64,000 bases of DNA from an uncultured Lachnospiraceae bacterium (GCA_934364805.1 CAKRMH010000012.1:1-64000), one strand, 5' to 3'. Shown: positions 17,578 through 27,321, numbered from the stretch's first letter. A program made the numbers and translations. Notes: generated by a model not told the origin, from the letters alone.

Positions 17578-18450
17578 TTACTGAGCATCCACTGGTGTTT
17601 TTGTGCGGTCAGCATTGTATACATAGAATCCTTTTCCGCTCTTAGCACCAAGGTTGCCACCACGAACCATTTTACGGATCAATGGGCATGCACGATATTT
17701 GCTGTCGCCTGTCTCTTTGTAAAGTACGTCCATGATTGCAAGGCAGATATCAAGACCAATGAAATCTCCTAACTCTAATGGTCCCATTGGATGGTTAGCA
17801 CCAAGTTTCATAGCTGCATCGATACCAGCGATGTCTGATACACCTTCCATTTTGATGAAAGCTGCTTCATTGATCATTGGGATCAGGATACGGTTAACAA
17901 CGAATCCAGCTGCCTCGTTAACCTGTACTGGTGTTTTTCCGATCTCAACAGAAATCTTCTTAATTGCTTCAACAGTCTCATCCGGAGTATTCACGCCAGC
18001 GATAACCTCGATTAATTTCATACGGTCTGCCGGGTTGAAGAAGTGCATACCAACCATTGGACGGTTCAGGCCATTTCCGATCTCTGTGATAGAAAGGCTT
18101 GATGTGTTAGAAGCGAAGATACATTCTGGTTTTGCGATCTCGTCTAATTCTTTGAATGTTGTCTTCTTAACCTGCATATCCTCGAATGCAGCTTCAACGA
18201 TCAGATCACAGTCTTTGCAAAGGTCTTCTTTTAAACCAGGAGTAATCTTTGCTACGATAGCATCAACTGCTTCCTGTGTCATTTTTCCTTTCTGAACAAG
18301 TCTTGCATAGCCTTTCTCGATTTTGGCTTTACCATTCTCAGCCCACTCCTGCTTAATATCGCAAAGAGCTACTTCATAGCCTTCTGTCTGGGCAAATGCT
18401 TTTGCAATACCCTGTCCCATGGTTCCTGCACCAATTACACCAACTTTCAT
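17578..18450 (-). CDS. hbd: 3-hydroxybutyryl-CoA dehydrogenase
   Basis: Reduces acetoacetyl-CoA to 3-hydroxybutyryl-CoA with NAD(P)H. The 290-residue protein opens with a Rossmann motif, GVIGAGTMGQGIA, and carries the family signature GMHFFNPADRMKLIEVI around residue 137 with the catalytic histidine. Standard length. It lies between thl and bcd, where many relatives have crt next to it. Confidence 0.96.
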   Translation of the reverse strand: MKVGVIGAGTMGQGIAKAFAQTEGYEVALCDIKQEWAENGKAKIEKGYARLVQKGKMTQEAVDAIVAKITPGLKEDLCKDCDLIVEAAFEDMQVKKTTFKELDEIAKPECIFASNTSSLSITEIGNGLNRPMVGMHFFNPADRMKLIEVIAGVNTPDETVEAIKKISVEIGKTPVQVNEAAGFVVNRILIPMINEAAFIKMEGVSDIAGIDAAMKLGANHPMGPLELGDFIGLDICLAIMDVLYKETGDSKYRACPLIRKMVRGGNLGAKSGKGFYVYNADRTKTPVDAQ

Positions 18451-18535
18451 GTTAGTACCTCCTGATTATAATTAAAAATTAATGTAAATCAGCTGTCATA
18501 CCTGAAGTGGCATGACAGCCGTTATTTTATTCTGA

Positions 18536-19717
18536 TTATCTCTCAACGATTGTAGAGCAGCCCATTCCACCACCGATACACAGTGTAGCAAGACCTCTCT
18601 TAGAATCTCTCTTCTGCATCTCATGTAATAATGTAACAAGGATACGGCATCCGGATGCTCCAACAGGATGTCCAAGTGCGATCGCACCACCGTTAACATT
18701 AACTTTAGACATGTCGAATTTCAGATCTCTTGCAACTGCAATAGACTGAGCAGCGAATGCTTCGTTAGCCTCGATCAGGTCAAAATCATCAATTGAAAGT
18801 CCTGTTTTAGCTAATACTTTCTTTGTAGAAGCAACTGGTCCAACACCCATGATCTCTGGCTCAACTCCGCCGAGTGCTCCAGCTACCCATGTAGCCATTG
18901 GTGTAACACCAAGCTCTTTTGCTTTCTCTTCGCTCATTACAACGATTGCTGCAGCACCATCATTGATACCAGATGCGTTACCAGCTGTAACAAGTCCACC
19001 CTCTTTACCAGAGCAGCATCTTAATTTAGACAGAGACTCAGCTGTTGTTCCAGCACGAGGTCCTTCATCTTTCTTGAATTCAACGATCTCTTTCTTAACC
19101 TTAACAGGTACAGGAACGATCTCATCATCGAATTTGCCTTCAGCCATTGCTTTCTCGCATTTCTGCTGGCTGTTTGCTGAGAACTCATCAAGTTCTTCTC
19201 TTGTAATTCCATATTTATCACATACGTTCTCTGCAGTGATCATCATATGATAATGATTGAATGCATCTGTTAATGCATCGTTAACCATTGTATCGATGAT
19301 TGTTGCATTGTTCATACGATATCCAAAACGAGCTTTTGTCATAGCATATGGAGCCATAGACATGTTCTCCATACCACCAGCAACAACGATATCAGCCTCT
19401 CCAGCCATGATCATTGTAGCTGCGTCGTTTACACATTTCAGACCTGATCCACATACAACGTTTAATGTGATCGCTGGAACTTCGATTGGTAAACCAGCTT
19501 TGATAGAAGCCTGACGTGCAACGTTCTGTCCCTGAGCTGCCTGGATTACACAACCCATTTTAACTTCATCTACCATCTCTGGTTTTACGTTTGCTCTTCT
19601 TAATGCTTCTTTGATAACGATTGCCCCTAAGTCTGCTGCTGGAGTATTGCTTAATGCTCCACCCATCTTGCCGATTGCTGTACGACAAGCACCTGCTAAA
19701 ACAACTTTTCTTGCCAT
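18536..19717 (-). CDS. thl: acetyl-CoA acetyltransferase (thiolase)
   Basis: Condenses two acetyl-CoA to acetoacetyl-CoA, the entry step to butyrate. The 393-residue protein has the acyl-accepting cysteine C89 in NVVCGSGLKCV, the GGMENMS block, the C-terminal NGGAIALGHPVGASG with the active histidine, and LCIGGGMGCS with the second cysteine. First gene of the operon, with GGAGAG upstream and a promoter plus Rex-type operator in the leader. Confidence 0.96.
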   Translation of the reverse strand: MARKVVLAGACRTAIGKMGGALSNTPAADLGAIVIKEALRRANVKPEMVDEVKMGCVIQAAQGQNVARQASIKAGLPIEVPAITLNVVCGSGLKCVNDAATMIMAGEADIVVAGGMENMSMAPYAMTKARFGYRMNNATIIDTMVNDALTDAFNHYHMMITAENVCDKYGITREELDEFSANSQQKCEKAMAEGKFDDEIVPVPVKVKKEIVEFKKDEGPRAGTTAESLSKLRCCSGKEGGLVTAGNASGINDGAAAIVVMSEEKAKELGVTPMATWVAGALGGVEPEIMGVGPVASTKKVLAKTGLSIDDFDLIEANEAFAAQSIAVARDLKFDMSKVNVNGGAIALGHPVGASGCRILVTLLHEMQKRDSKRGLATLCIGGGMGCSTIVER

Positions 19718-19763
19718 GTTCGTCTCTCCTTTATTTTAAAATTTAAATTAGTGCCAAAAAATG

Positions 19764-19781
19764 CTGTTAATTTTTTAACAA
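19764..19781 (-). promoter_or_regulatory. candidate Rex operator
   Basis: CTGTTAA-TTTT-TTAACAA matches the published clostridial Rex consensus TTGTTAA-N4-TTAACAA at every fixed base but the first. It sits directly downstream of the thl -10 box, over the predicted transcription start, where a repressor would block initiation. Rex releases DNA when NADH/NAD+ is high. Confidence 0.8.
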
Positions 19782-19785
19782 ACTC

Positions 19786-19814
19786 ATAATAGCACATTCT
19801 ATTCATAAAATCAA
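19786..19814 (-). promoter_or_regulatory. promoter of the thl-hbd-bcd-etfBA operon
   Basis: TTGATT and TATTAT on the minus strand with an exact 17-bp spacer, about 70 bp upstream of thl. Confidence 0.8.
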
Positions 19815-19904
19815 TGGATTTTACAATTCTTTCTATAAATTTTCTAATACATTTCTAAAATTTGTCTTAAAAAGCAAAAGTCTGTCAAAATAAATAGAAA
19901 ACCT

Positions 19905-21323
19905 CTAGTAGAACACATGGTGTCCGATCACGGTTCCACTGATCACTCCGGTATTTACACGGAAATACAGACAGCTTACCGTCCTGTTTCCCCCAAGGAC
20001 TTCTCTTGCTGCTTTCATGCAGCTGGCTGTCGGTCCCCTGTTTAACATATAGGCAAGTCTTCCACTGGCAACCGGTGAAAACTGATTTTTCTGATAAATA
20101 ACTCCCGTGATCGTGTCCGGGAAATATTTACTTTCCACACGGTTCAGGACAACGCTTCCAACTGCCAGCTGGCCTGCATAAGGTTCTCCCTCCGACTCAC
20201 AGTCGATGATACAGGCAAGAAGATATACTTCACTTTCCGAAACATTTGCAAACGGATTATCATCAATGTCCGTATCCGTTCCAGGATCTGTCGTTCCAGG
20301 ATCTGTCGTGTTTCCCGTATTATCGGAACCGTTATTATCTCCCGAACCCGGCTGCGTATCTGTGCCCCCGTTATTGTCGCCATTCTGATTGTTTCCTGAT
20401 GTACTACCTGCATTATCCGGGTTCTGTGTCTGCTGCTCATTCTGTGCCTGCTGTTGTCTTTTTGCTTCTTCTCTTCTCTGTTTTGCTTCTTCTCTTCTCT
20501 GTTTTGCTGCTTCCTGTTCCTGACGGAGTTCTTCCTCCTGTTGCTTGATCATTGCCATATTAGCAGCATCTTCGGCGGCTTTCTGTTCCTCCATCTGCCG
20601 TTCGAATTCTTCCATCGCTGCAATCTGATCCGCATACTGATCTGCCTGCTGCTGGCTTTCCTGCTGTGCATCGCTGGTATCTTCAAGTTCACTCTGTCTG
20701 CTTGCAATGACCTGGTTCAGATCGTTTTCCTTATTTTTCAGTTCTTCCTGGGAAGCTAACAGTTCTGTCTTCTGCTGTTCAAGTGTGTCTTTGTAAGAAG
20801 CGATCGTCTGCTGCGTCTCCTGATACGTGTTTAACATATTTCTGTCATACGCACTGACATCAGCAATATACTGCACGCGGTTTACAAACTCTGCAAAAGA
20901 GCCTGCTTCCAATAATGTAATCCATATGGAACGATCCGAATTCTCGTACATGAACTGGATTCTCTTCTTCATGTCCGCATACTGCTTGTCTGCCACAGCC
21001 TGTGCATCAGCAAGGAGCTGCTCTGATTCTGTTATCTTCGCTTCTGTCTCGGAAATCTTATCCTGGATTTCCTCGATGGAGGAACCAATATCACCGAGAT
21101 CGGAATTCATATCTCCGATGGATGCCTCAAGCTTTTTCTTTGCTTCTTCAAGTGCATCTGCGCTCTCCTGTGCATCCTGCTGTTTCTGCTTCATATCCTC
21201 AATGGATTCGCTTGTATCACTGCTGCCTGTCTCTGCCGCACCTGCCGGGATCGCTGCTGTTGCAACTGCCATGCATACCGCTGTCGATAAACAGATTGTT
21301 TTTATCATATGGTGTTTTGCCAT
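19905..21323 (-). CDS. secreted coiled-coil cell wall hydrolase (PcsB-like stalk, SleB/CwlJ domain)
   Basis: A 472-residue exported protein: signal peptide ending near PAGAA at residue 30; a long coiled coil at about 40-225 with the PcsB/CwlO-type block RIQFMYENSDRSIW; a charged repeat EEAKQRREEAKQRREEAKR near 275-295; a low-complexity Gly/Asn/Asp/Thr linker at about 300-355; and a C-terminal SleB-type hydrolase domain at about 362-472 with CIIDCESEGEPYAGQLAVGSV holding the likely catalytic glutamate. The fold suggests autoinhibited peptidoglycan cleavage, probably in division or spore-related wall turnover; substrate specificity is inference. Confidence 0.88.
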   Translation of the reverse strand: MAKHHMIKTICLSTAVCMAVATAAIPAGAAETGSSDTSESIEDMKQKQQDAQESADALEEAKKKLEASIGDMNSDLGDIGSSIEEIQDKISETEAKITESEQLLADAQAVADKQYADMKKRIQFMYENSDRSIWITLLEAGSFAEFVNRVQYIADVSAYDRNMLNTYQETQQTIASYKDTLEQQKTELLASQEELKNKENDLNQVIASRQSELEDTSDAQQESQQQADQYADQIAAMEEFERQMEEQKAAEDAANMAMIKQQEEELRQEQEAAKQRREEAKQRREEAKRQQQAQNEQQTQNPDNAGSTSGNNQNGDNNGGTDTQPGSGDNNGSDNTGNTTDPGTTDPGTDTDIDDNPFANVSESEVYLLACIIDCESEGEPYAGQLAVGSVVLNRVESKYFPDTITGVIYQKNQFSPVASGRLAYMLNRGPTASCMKAAREVLGGNRTVSCLYFRVNTGVISGTVIGHHVFY

Positions 21324-21378
21324 AATGTTCCCTTATTTCTCCCATTGTTTTCAATTATTTTCCGATAGATTTATCCTT

Positions 21379-21407
21379 ATCATAGCAGATTGTACAAATC
21401 CTTTCAA
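21379..21407 (-). promoter_or_regulatory. promoter of the wall hydrolase gene
   Basis: TTGAAA and TATGAT on the minus strand with a 17-bp spacer, about 55 bp upstream of the start codon. Confidence 0.75.
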
Positions 21408-21450
21408 TATGAATGCATACTGCATCCCCTGTTTTCTCTATTTTCACACA

Positions 21451-21479
21451 TTGTTTTTCAAACCCCATTATGTTAAAAT
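21451..21479 (+). promoter_or_regulatory. promoter of the HD-GYP-like gene
   Basis: TTGTTT and TAAAAT, 17-bp spacer, with a TG one base before the -10 (extended -10). About 50 bp before the start codon. Confidence 0.65.
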
Positions 21480-21528
21480 TGTATTTATATAAATACATGA
21501 GATTTCGGCTACAAGGGGGACAACTATT

Positions 21529-22923
21529 ATGCAATTTATACGTACTGAGAATTTAAAACCCGGCATGCGTCTGGCAAAACCAATTTATAACAAAATGGGA
21601 ATCCTGCTCTATGACAGGGATTCCAAACTGACTGCACCTGCCATCAACAGTATCCATAATTTCGGGCTGATTGGTATTTATATTCTTGAGCCGGCAGAAC
21701 CGCTCCCTCCTCTGTCCCAGGAAGACATTGAATTCGAGCAGAATCAGACAATCTATATGTTCAAGCTCCGTGACTGTCTGGACTCGATCAAGACCGGCAG
21801 GCTTCCGGCAAGTTTTCACGAACTGATCGATCATATCATCGCTCATTACGGTTCTTTGAACCATCAGATTAATTTCACCCAGAATCTCCGCAGTTCGGAT
21901 GATTTTATTTATAAGCATATGATCAATACCGCAATCCTTACCGCAATGATTGCACATAAAATGAATTTTAAAAGGGATTTTCAATCTGCAATGGTAACTG
22001 CCGCTCTTTTATACAATATCGGATATCTTTACGTTCCTAAGACTGTCCTGGTCAAAGGAAGCCACATGACTGCAGGTGACCGCGATACGATCCAGCTCTG
22101 CCTTGAAAAAGGATACGAAGACCTGAATGCCCATTTTGACCGTACACAGCTTATCGATCGTTCTATGGCGCTCATTGAATATTTCATTTTCCGTAAGAGC
22201 GTAAAACGCAGGATCACCAAAGCCAATCAGGATCTGATCGCCATGTCTGCGGTTCTGCAGGTTGCAGATGAATACGATATTTTAACTGCCATGAACGTCG
22301 ATTATGCTCCGGTTTCCGAGATTATTGCTATGCAGAAGCTCCAGGGGAATCCAGACGAATATCCAAAAACAATCGTGGATGCACTCGCCGATTGCATCCA
22401 CATTGTCCCAGCCGGTGCAAGCGTAGATCTGTCCAATGGTCAAAAAGCAATTGTCCTTGTGGAGAATCCAAATGACTTCATGAAGCCACTCCTTCTTCGT
22501 ATCGACAATAATCAGCTTTATGATTTAAGTAATCCAACCATTGCACGTCATATGCAGATTACAGATATCATGAAAACAATGGACAACCGTATTGCGATCA
22601 ATGAAGATACCTTAAAACTGTTTGTTGCAGATAACCGGATCAAAGCAACCGCCAAGCGGTTCCACGACAAAAAAATGCGTTCTGGGCATACCCAAAAGAC
22701 TGCTATTCCAGAATCTGCTGCAGTATCCCAGGCCACTTCCAAAACTGCTGATAACAAGGTGGACTCTCCAAAAGAGGTCTCCAAAGCTGCTGGTAAGAAA
22801 GCGGACTCTCCAAAAGAGGTTTCCAAACCAGCTGCCGGCGCTGCCCGATCCACTGCAAAAACAGCTGCGCCTTCCATGGAAATTCCACCATCCACCAAGG
22901 CGCCACGCCGGAAGCTGCTCTAA
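21529..22923 (+). CDS. degenerate HD-GYP-like protein
   Basis: A 464-residue cytoplasmic protein. Residues 1-60 resemble the N-terminal extension of HD-GYP proteins (LKPGMRLAKPIYNKMGILL). Residues 120-290 align by pattern with an HD-GYP fold: H130 is kept in IYKHMINTAIL, but the metal-binding HD is replaced by YN (162-163) in AALLYNIGYL, and the GYP loop is not recognisable, while VLQVADEYDIL is kept. It is therefore unlikely to hydrolyse cyclic di-GMP. The C-terminus (about 375-464) is a Lys/Ala/Pro-rich tail with a 14-residue repeat. Single gene between two strong signals. Confidence 0.8.
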   Translation: MQFIRTENLKPGMRLAKPIYNKMGILLYDRDSKLTAPAINSIHNFGLIGIYILEPAEPLPPLSQEDIEFEQNQTIYMFKLRDCLDSIKTGRLPASFHELIDHIIAHYGSLNHQINFTQNLRSSDDFIYKHMINTAILTAMIAHKMNFKRDFQSAMVTAALLYNIGYLYVPKTVLVKGSHMTAGDRDTIQLCLEKGYEDLNAHFDRTQLIDRSMALIEYFIFRKSVKRRITKANQDLIAMSAVLQVADEYDILTAMNVDYAPVSEIIAMQKLQGNPDEYPKTIVDALADCIHIVPAGASVDLSNGQKAIVLVENPNDFMKPLLLRIDNNQLYDLSNPTIARHMQITDIMKTMDNRIAINEDTLKLFVADNRIKATAKRFHDKKMRSGHTQKTAIPESAAVSQATSKTADNKVDSPKEVSKAAGKKADSPKEVSKPAAGAARSTAKTAAPSMEIPPSTKAPRRKLL

Positions 22924-22934
22924 TTGTTGCTTAA

Positions 22935-22977
22935 AAAAGGAGTATGAAACCCGAAATTTGAGTTTCATACTCCTTTT
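22935..22977 (+). terminator. bidirectional terminator between HD-GYP-like gene and carB
   Basis: Sixteen-base perfect arms AAAAGGAGTATGAAAC/GTTTCATACTCCTTTT around an 11-base loop, with T-runs on both strands. Serves the two convergent genes. Confidence 0.95.
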
Positions 22978-22986
22978 ATTTACATA

Positions 22987-25900
22987 TTACATATTTTTAA
23001 CGGTTGCAATATCGATTGGTGTAAGCTTACCGTCTGCTGTTTCCAGTGAACGTGCAAGTGCATTTGCTGTATCCAGAGATGTGATACAGTAAACACCTGT
23101 CTCGATTGCATTACGACGGATCAAAAAGCCGTCTCTTGTCTTGTCTCCATTCCCCTGTGTCGGAGTATCGATGACAAGATCGATCTTATGTCCAAGTATC
23201 AGATCCATAACGGTTGGTGACTCCTGATTGATCTTGTTTACGCGAAGGGCAGCCACTCCATGCTCCTGTAAGTATTTTGCTGTACTTCTTGTAGCATAAA
23301 TCTTATATCCAAGTGCTTCAAAACGTTTTGCAACACCTACTGCTTCTTCCTTGTCTGCATCTTTTACGGTCATGATCATCTGTTTGTATTTTGGCAGTGT
23401 CACGCCGGCTCCAAGGAATGCTTTATATAACGCTTCATTGAACGTCTTTGCAATGCCAAGGCATTCACCGGTAGATTTCATCTCAGGTCCAAGGCTGATC
23501 TCAGCACCACGCAGTTTCTCAAATGAGAATACCGGCATCTTAATTGCAATATAATCTGCAACCGGTGCAAGTCCTGGTTTATATCCAAGTCCTTTGATCG
23601 TATTACCAATAATCACTTTTGTGGCAAGATCTACGATCGGAATGCCTGTTACTTTACTGATATATGGTACAGTTCTTGAAGAACGTGGGTTAACCTCGAT
23701 CACATATACTTCCTCATTCATGGCAATGAACTGGATGTTGATCAGTCCGACTACATGCAATGCTCTTGCAAGACGTTTGGTATACTCTACGATTGTCTCT
23801 TTTACATGATCGCTGATCGTCGGTGCCGGATATACTGAAATACTGTCACCGGAATGTACACCAGTACGTTCGATATGCTCCATGATACCAGGGATCAGAA
23901 TATCCTCACCATCACATACAGCATCTACTTCGATTTCCTTACCCTGTAAGTATTTATCTACAAGGATTGGATGATCCTGCGCAATACGGTTGATGATACC
24001 AATAAATTCCTCAATTTCTTCGTCATTAAAAGCAATCTTCATGCCCTGTCCGCCAAGTACGTAAGAAGGTCTTACCAGTACCGGATAGCCAAGACGGTTT
24101 GCAACTTCTTTTGCCTCTTCCGCAGTAAATACGGTTCCACCTGCTGCTCTCGGAATTCCAGTCTGCTCAAGGATCTCATCAAATAATTCTCTATCCTCTG
24201 CTGCATCGACATCCTCAGCCTTTGTTCCGAGGATCTTAACTCCCATCTTCATCAGAGCTTCCGTCAGTTTGATTGCAGTCTGTCCACCGAACTGTACAAC
24301 AGCTCCATCCGGTTTCTCAAGGTTTACGATACTCTCAACATCTTCTGCTGTAAGTGGCTCAAAATACAGTTTATCGGCAATATCAAAGTCTGTGGAAACC
24401 GTCTCCGGGTTATTATTAACAATGACTGTCTCCCATCCTTCTTTTGCAAATGCCCAGGTACAGTGTACAGAGCAGAAGTCGAACTCGATACCCTGTCCGA
24501 TACGGATCGGTCCGGAACCAAGTACGAGTACTTTTTTCTCCGGTTTTGTTTCTGCAGCTTCGTTTTCACTTCCATAAACAGAGTAATAATATGGAGTCTC
24601 TGCGGCGAACTCTGCGGCACAGGTATCAACCATCTTATATGCTGCAACGATTCCGTTTGCATAACGCATATCGCGGATCTCTTCTTCTGTTTTTCCAGTG
24701 AGACGGGCGATCACGGTATCCGGGAATTCGATGCGCTTTGCTTCTTTTAACAGATCAACGGTAAGCTCTTCCTTCTCAAGATGTGCTTCCATCTCAACCA
24801 GAATTGCAAGCTTATCAATAAACCAGCGGTCGATCTTGGTAATATCATAGATGTGATCGTAGCTTACTCCACGGCGAAGTGCTTCAGCAATTACCCAGAT
24901 GCGACGGTCATCTACAACATGAAGCTGTTCATCCAGTTCTTCATCCGAAAGTCCAGTGAAATCATAGGAACGCAGACAGTCCACATGCTGCTCCAGTGAA
25001 CGGATCGCTTTCATCAGAGCGCCCTCAAAGTTATCACAGATACTCATGACCTCTCCGGTTGCTTTCATCTGTGTTGTAAGAGTTCTCTTTGCTGTAAGGA
25101 ATTTATCAAATGGAAGTCTCGGGATCTTAACGACACAGTAGTCCAGCATTGGCTCGAAACTTGCATATGTTTTCTGTGTGATCGCATTCTTGATCTCATC
25201 CAGTGTATAACCAAGTGCGATCTTGGCAGTAACCTTGGCAATCGGGTATCCGGTTGCTTTTGATGCAAGTGCAGATGAACGGGATACACGAGGGTTTACC
25301 TCAATAACACAGTATTCGAAAGAATCCGGATTCAATGCATACTGTACGTTACATCCACCGGTAATCTTTAATTCATTGATAATGTTCAGTGCAGAACTTC
25401 TTAACATCTGGTACTCTTTATCGCCAAGTGTCTGGGAAGGTGCAACTACGATGGAATCTCCGGTATGAACACCAACCGGATCAATGTTCTCCATGTTACA
25501 TACGGTAATGCAGTTGCCGTTGGCATCACGCATTACTTCGTACTCAACCTCTTTCCAACCTGCGATGCAGCGCTCTACCAGTACCTCTCCAACGCGGCTC
25601 AGGCGAAGTCCGTTGGATAAAATGTCAACTAACTCTTGTTCGTTGTGTGCGATTCCACCACCGCTTCCTCCCAATGTAAATGCAGGACGGAGTACAACCG
25701 GATATCCGATGGTATTCGTAAATTTAATACCATCCTCTACATTTTTTACGACCTGTGATGCGGCACATGGCTCACCGATCTTCTCCATGGTATCTTTGAA
25801 TGCCTGACGGTCTTCTGCTTTAAAGATTGTCTCTGCAGTCGTTCCGATCAGTTTTACACCATGTTTCTCTAAAAATCCGCTCTCAGCAAGCTCCATACCA

Positions 25901-26193
25901 AGGTTTAATCCGGCCTGTCCTCCTAATGTCGGAAGGATACTGTCCGGTTTTTCTTTTAAAATGATCTCTTCGAGAACACTTGCTGTTAATGGCTCAATAT
26001 ATACCTGGTCTGCAATCTCTTTGTCGGTCATGATTGTTGCCGGGTTGGAATTGACCAGACATACTTCCACGCCTTCTTCTTTCAGTGAACGGCAGGCCTG
26101 TGTGCCGGCATAATCGAACTCGGCAGCCTGTCCAATGACGATTGGACCAGAACCAATTACTAATACTTTTTTGATGTCATGATTTCTTGGCAT
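22987..26193 (-). CDS. carB: carbamoyl phosphate synthase, large subunit
   Basis: Makes carbamoyl phosphate from bicarbonate, ATP and the ammonia delivered by CarA, feeding arginine and pyrimidine synthesis. The 1068-residue protein has two homologous ATP-grasp halves, each starting with a GSGPIxIGQ motif (near residues 13 and 558), and ends with an MGS-like allosteric domain (about 930 on). Full length. Its start overlaps the carA stop by one base. Confidence 0.98.
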   Translation of the reverse strand: MPRNHDIKKVLVIGSGPIVIGQAAEFDYAGTQACRSLKEEGVEVCLVNSNPATIMTDKEIADQVYIEPLTASVLEEIILKEKPDSILPTLGGQAGLNLGMELAESGFLEKHGVKLIGTTAETIFKAEDRQAFKDTMEKIGEPCAASQVVKNVEDGIKFTNTIGYPVVLRPAFTLGGSGGGIAHNEQELVDILSNGLRLSRVGEVLVERCIAGWKEVEYEVMRDANGNCITVCNMENIDPVGVHTGDSIVVAPSQTLGDKEYQMLRSSALNIINELKITGGCNVQYALNPDSFEYCVIEVNPRVSRSSALASKATGYPIAKVTAKIALGYTLDEIKNAITQKTYASFEPMLDYCVVKIPRLPFDKFLTAKRTLTTQMKATGEVMSICDNFEGALMKAIRSLEQHVDCLRSYDFTGLSDEELDEQLHVVDDRRIWVIAEALRRGVSYDHIYDITKIDRWFIDKLAILVEMEAHLEKEELTVDLLKEAKRIEFPDTVIARLTGKTEEEIRDMRYANGIVAAYKMVDTCAAEFAAETPYYYSVYGSENEAAETKPEKKVLVLGSGPIRIGQGIEFDFCSVHCTWAFAKEGWETVIVNNNPETVSTDFDIADKLYFEPLTAEDVESIVNLEKPDGAVVQFGGQTAIKLTEALMKMGVKILGTKAEDVDAAEDRELFDEILEQTGIPRAAGGTVFTAEEAKEVANRLGYPVLVRPSYVLGGQGMKIAFNDEEIEEFIGIINRIAQDHPILVDKYLQGKEIEVDAVCDGEDILIPGIMEHIERTGVHSGDSISVYPAPTISDHVKETIVEYTKRLARALHVVGLINIQFIAMNEEVYVIEVNPRSSRTVPYISKVTGIPIVDLATKVIIGNTIKGLGYKPGLAPVADYIAIKMPVFSFEKLRGAEISLGPEMKSTGECLGIAKTFNEALYKAFLGAGVTLPKYKQMIMTVKDADKEEAVGVAKRFEALGYKIYATRSTAKYLQEHGVAALRVNKINQESPTVMDLILGHKIDLVIDTPTQGNGDKTRDGFLIRRNAIETGVYCITSLDTANALARSLETADGKLTPIDIATVKNM

Positions 26194-27263
26194 TACTGTT
26201 TTCCTCCCATCATTTCAATAAACCGGTCAAAAAGGTAAGATGAATCCTGCGGTCCAGGACATGCTTCCGGATGGAACTGAACCGTAAAGATGTTCTTTCC
26301 AACATACTCAAGGCCTTCGTTTGTTCCATCATTTACATTTACAAATGCCGGTTTTGCAACCGCCGGATCCAATGTCTCGGTATCGACCACATAACCATGA
26401 TTCTGGGAAGAAATATAAACGCGGTTTGTCCTCAGGTCTTTTACCGGATGGTTTCCTCCACGGTGTCCATATTTCATTTTGTGTGTATCTGCACCTGTCG
26501 CAAGTGCCATAAGCTGATGTCCAAGACAGATTGCAAAAATTGGTGTGTCTGAATCGTACAGTTTCTTAATCTCTTTGATGATCTCTGTACATTCCTTCGG
26601 ATCTCCAGGTCCGTTACTTAACATAATTCCGTCCGGATTGGATGCAAGAATTGTTTCTGCGGATGTATGTGCCGGATAAATGGTCACTTCGCATCCACGT
26701 TTATTTAATGACTGGGCAATGTTATTTTTTGCGCCGAAATCAAGCAATGCAACTTTTTTACCGGTGCCTTTTAATACTCTCTCTTTATCACAGGTTACTT
26801 TATCTACCACATTACCTGTGCTATATTCTTTGAGTCTTGGAATAATCTCATCTAAATTGTAATTCTCATTGGTTGTGATCATTCCATTCATGGTTCCCTT
26901 CTCACGAAGGATCTTGGTCAATGCTCGGGTATCAATTCCGGCAACGCCCGGGATGTCGTATTTTACCAGATAATCCTGAATCGTTCCTTCACATCGGAAG
27001 TTACTTGGCATACGGGACAGTTCTCTTACAATATAGCCATCCGGCCACGGTCTTTTCGACTCCTGATCCGGAGTAATTCCGTAATTACCAATCAGAGGAT
27101 ATGTCATTACAACTGCCTGTCCTGCGTAGGACGGGTCTGTCAGTACTTCAAGATATCCTGTCATAGAAGTATTGAATACGATCTCGCTGATGACTTCTCT
27201 GGTAGAACCAATGCTGGTTCCAGTAAATACATTTCCATCTTCGAGTATTAAAAATGCTTTCAT
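26193..27263 (-). CDS. carA: carbamoyl phosphate synthase, small (glutaminase) subunit
   Basis: Class I glutamine amidotransferase that supplies ammonia to CarB. The 356-residue protein has the N-terminal CarA domain (LILEDGNVFTGTSIG) and a C-terminal glutaminase domain with the catalytic cysteine in FAICLGHQLMALATG and the His-Glu pair in VQFHPEACPGP. First gene of carAB. A terminator-like hairpin lies in its leader. Confidence 0.97.
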   Translation of the reverse strand: MKAFLILEDGNVFTGTSIGSTREVISEIVFNTSMTGYLEVLTDPSYAGQAVVMTYPLIGNYGITPDQESKRPWPDGYIVRELSRMPSNFRCEGTIQDYLVKYDIPGVAGIDTRALTKILREKGTMNGMITTNENYNLDEIIPRLKEYSTGNVVDKVTCDKERVLKGTGKKVALLDFGAKNNIAQSLNKRGCEVTIYPAHTSAETILASNPDGIMLSNGPGDPKECTEIIKEIKKLYDSDTPIFAICLGHQLMALATGADTHKMKYGHRGGNHPVKDLRTNRVYISSQNHGYVVDTETLDPAVAKPAFVNVNDGTNEGLEYVGKNIFTVQFHPEACPGPQDSSYLFDRFIEMMGGKQ

Positions 27264-27289
27264 GTTTCACCTTGCCCTTTCTTCATTTT

Positions 27290-27321
27290 GGCAAAAAAAA
27301 AGAGGGATGCTCTTTTTCGCC
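27290..27321 (-). terminator. candidate attenuator in the carA leader
   Basis: On the minus strand GGCGAAAAAGAG pairs with CTCTTTTT...GCC around CATCC, with a run of nine T inside the 3' side. It lies about 30 bp before carA and downstream of the predicted promoter, so it may act as a leader terminator. No PyrR site could be identified with confidence. Confidence 0.5.

Noticed and set aside
17732..18295. 187-codon plus-strand open frame
   Set aside because: Antisense to hbd; arises from codon bias of the real gene.
20455..20520. Short tandem repeats suggesting a CRISPR-like array
   Set aside because: They encode the charged EEAKQRR repeat of the wall hydrolase, with no spacers.
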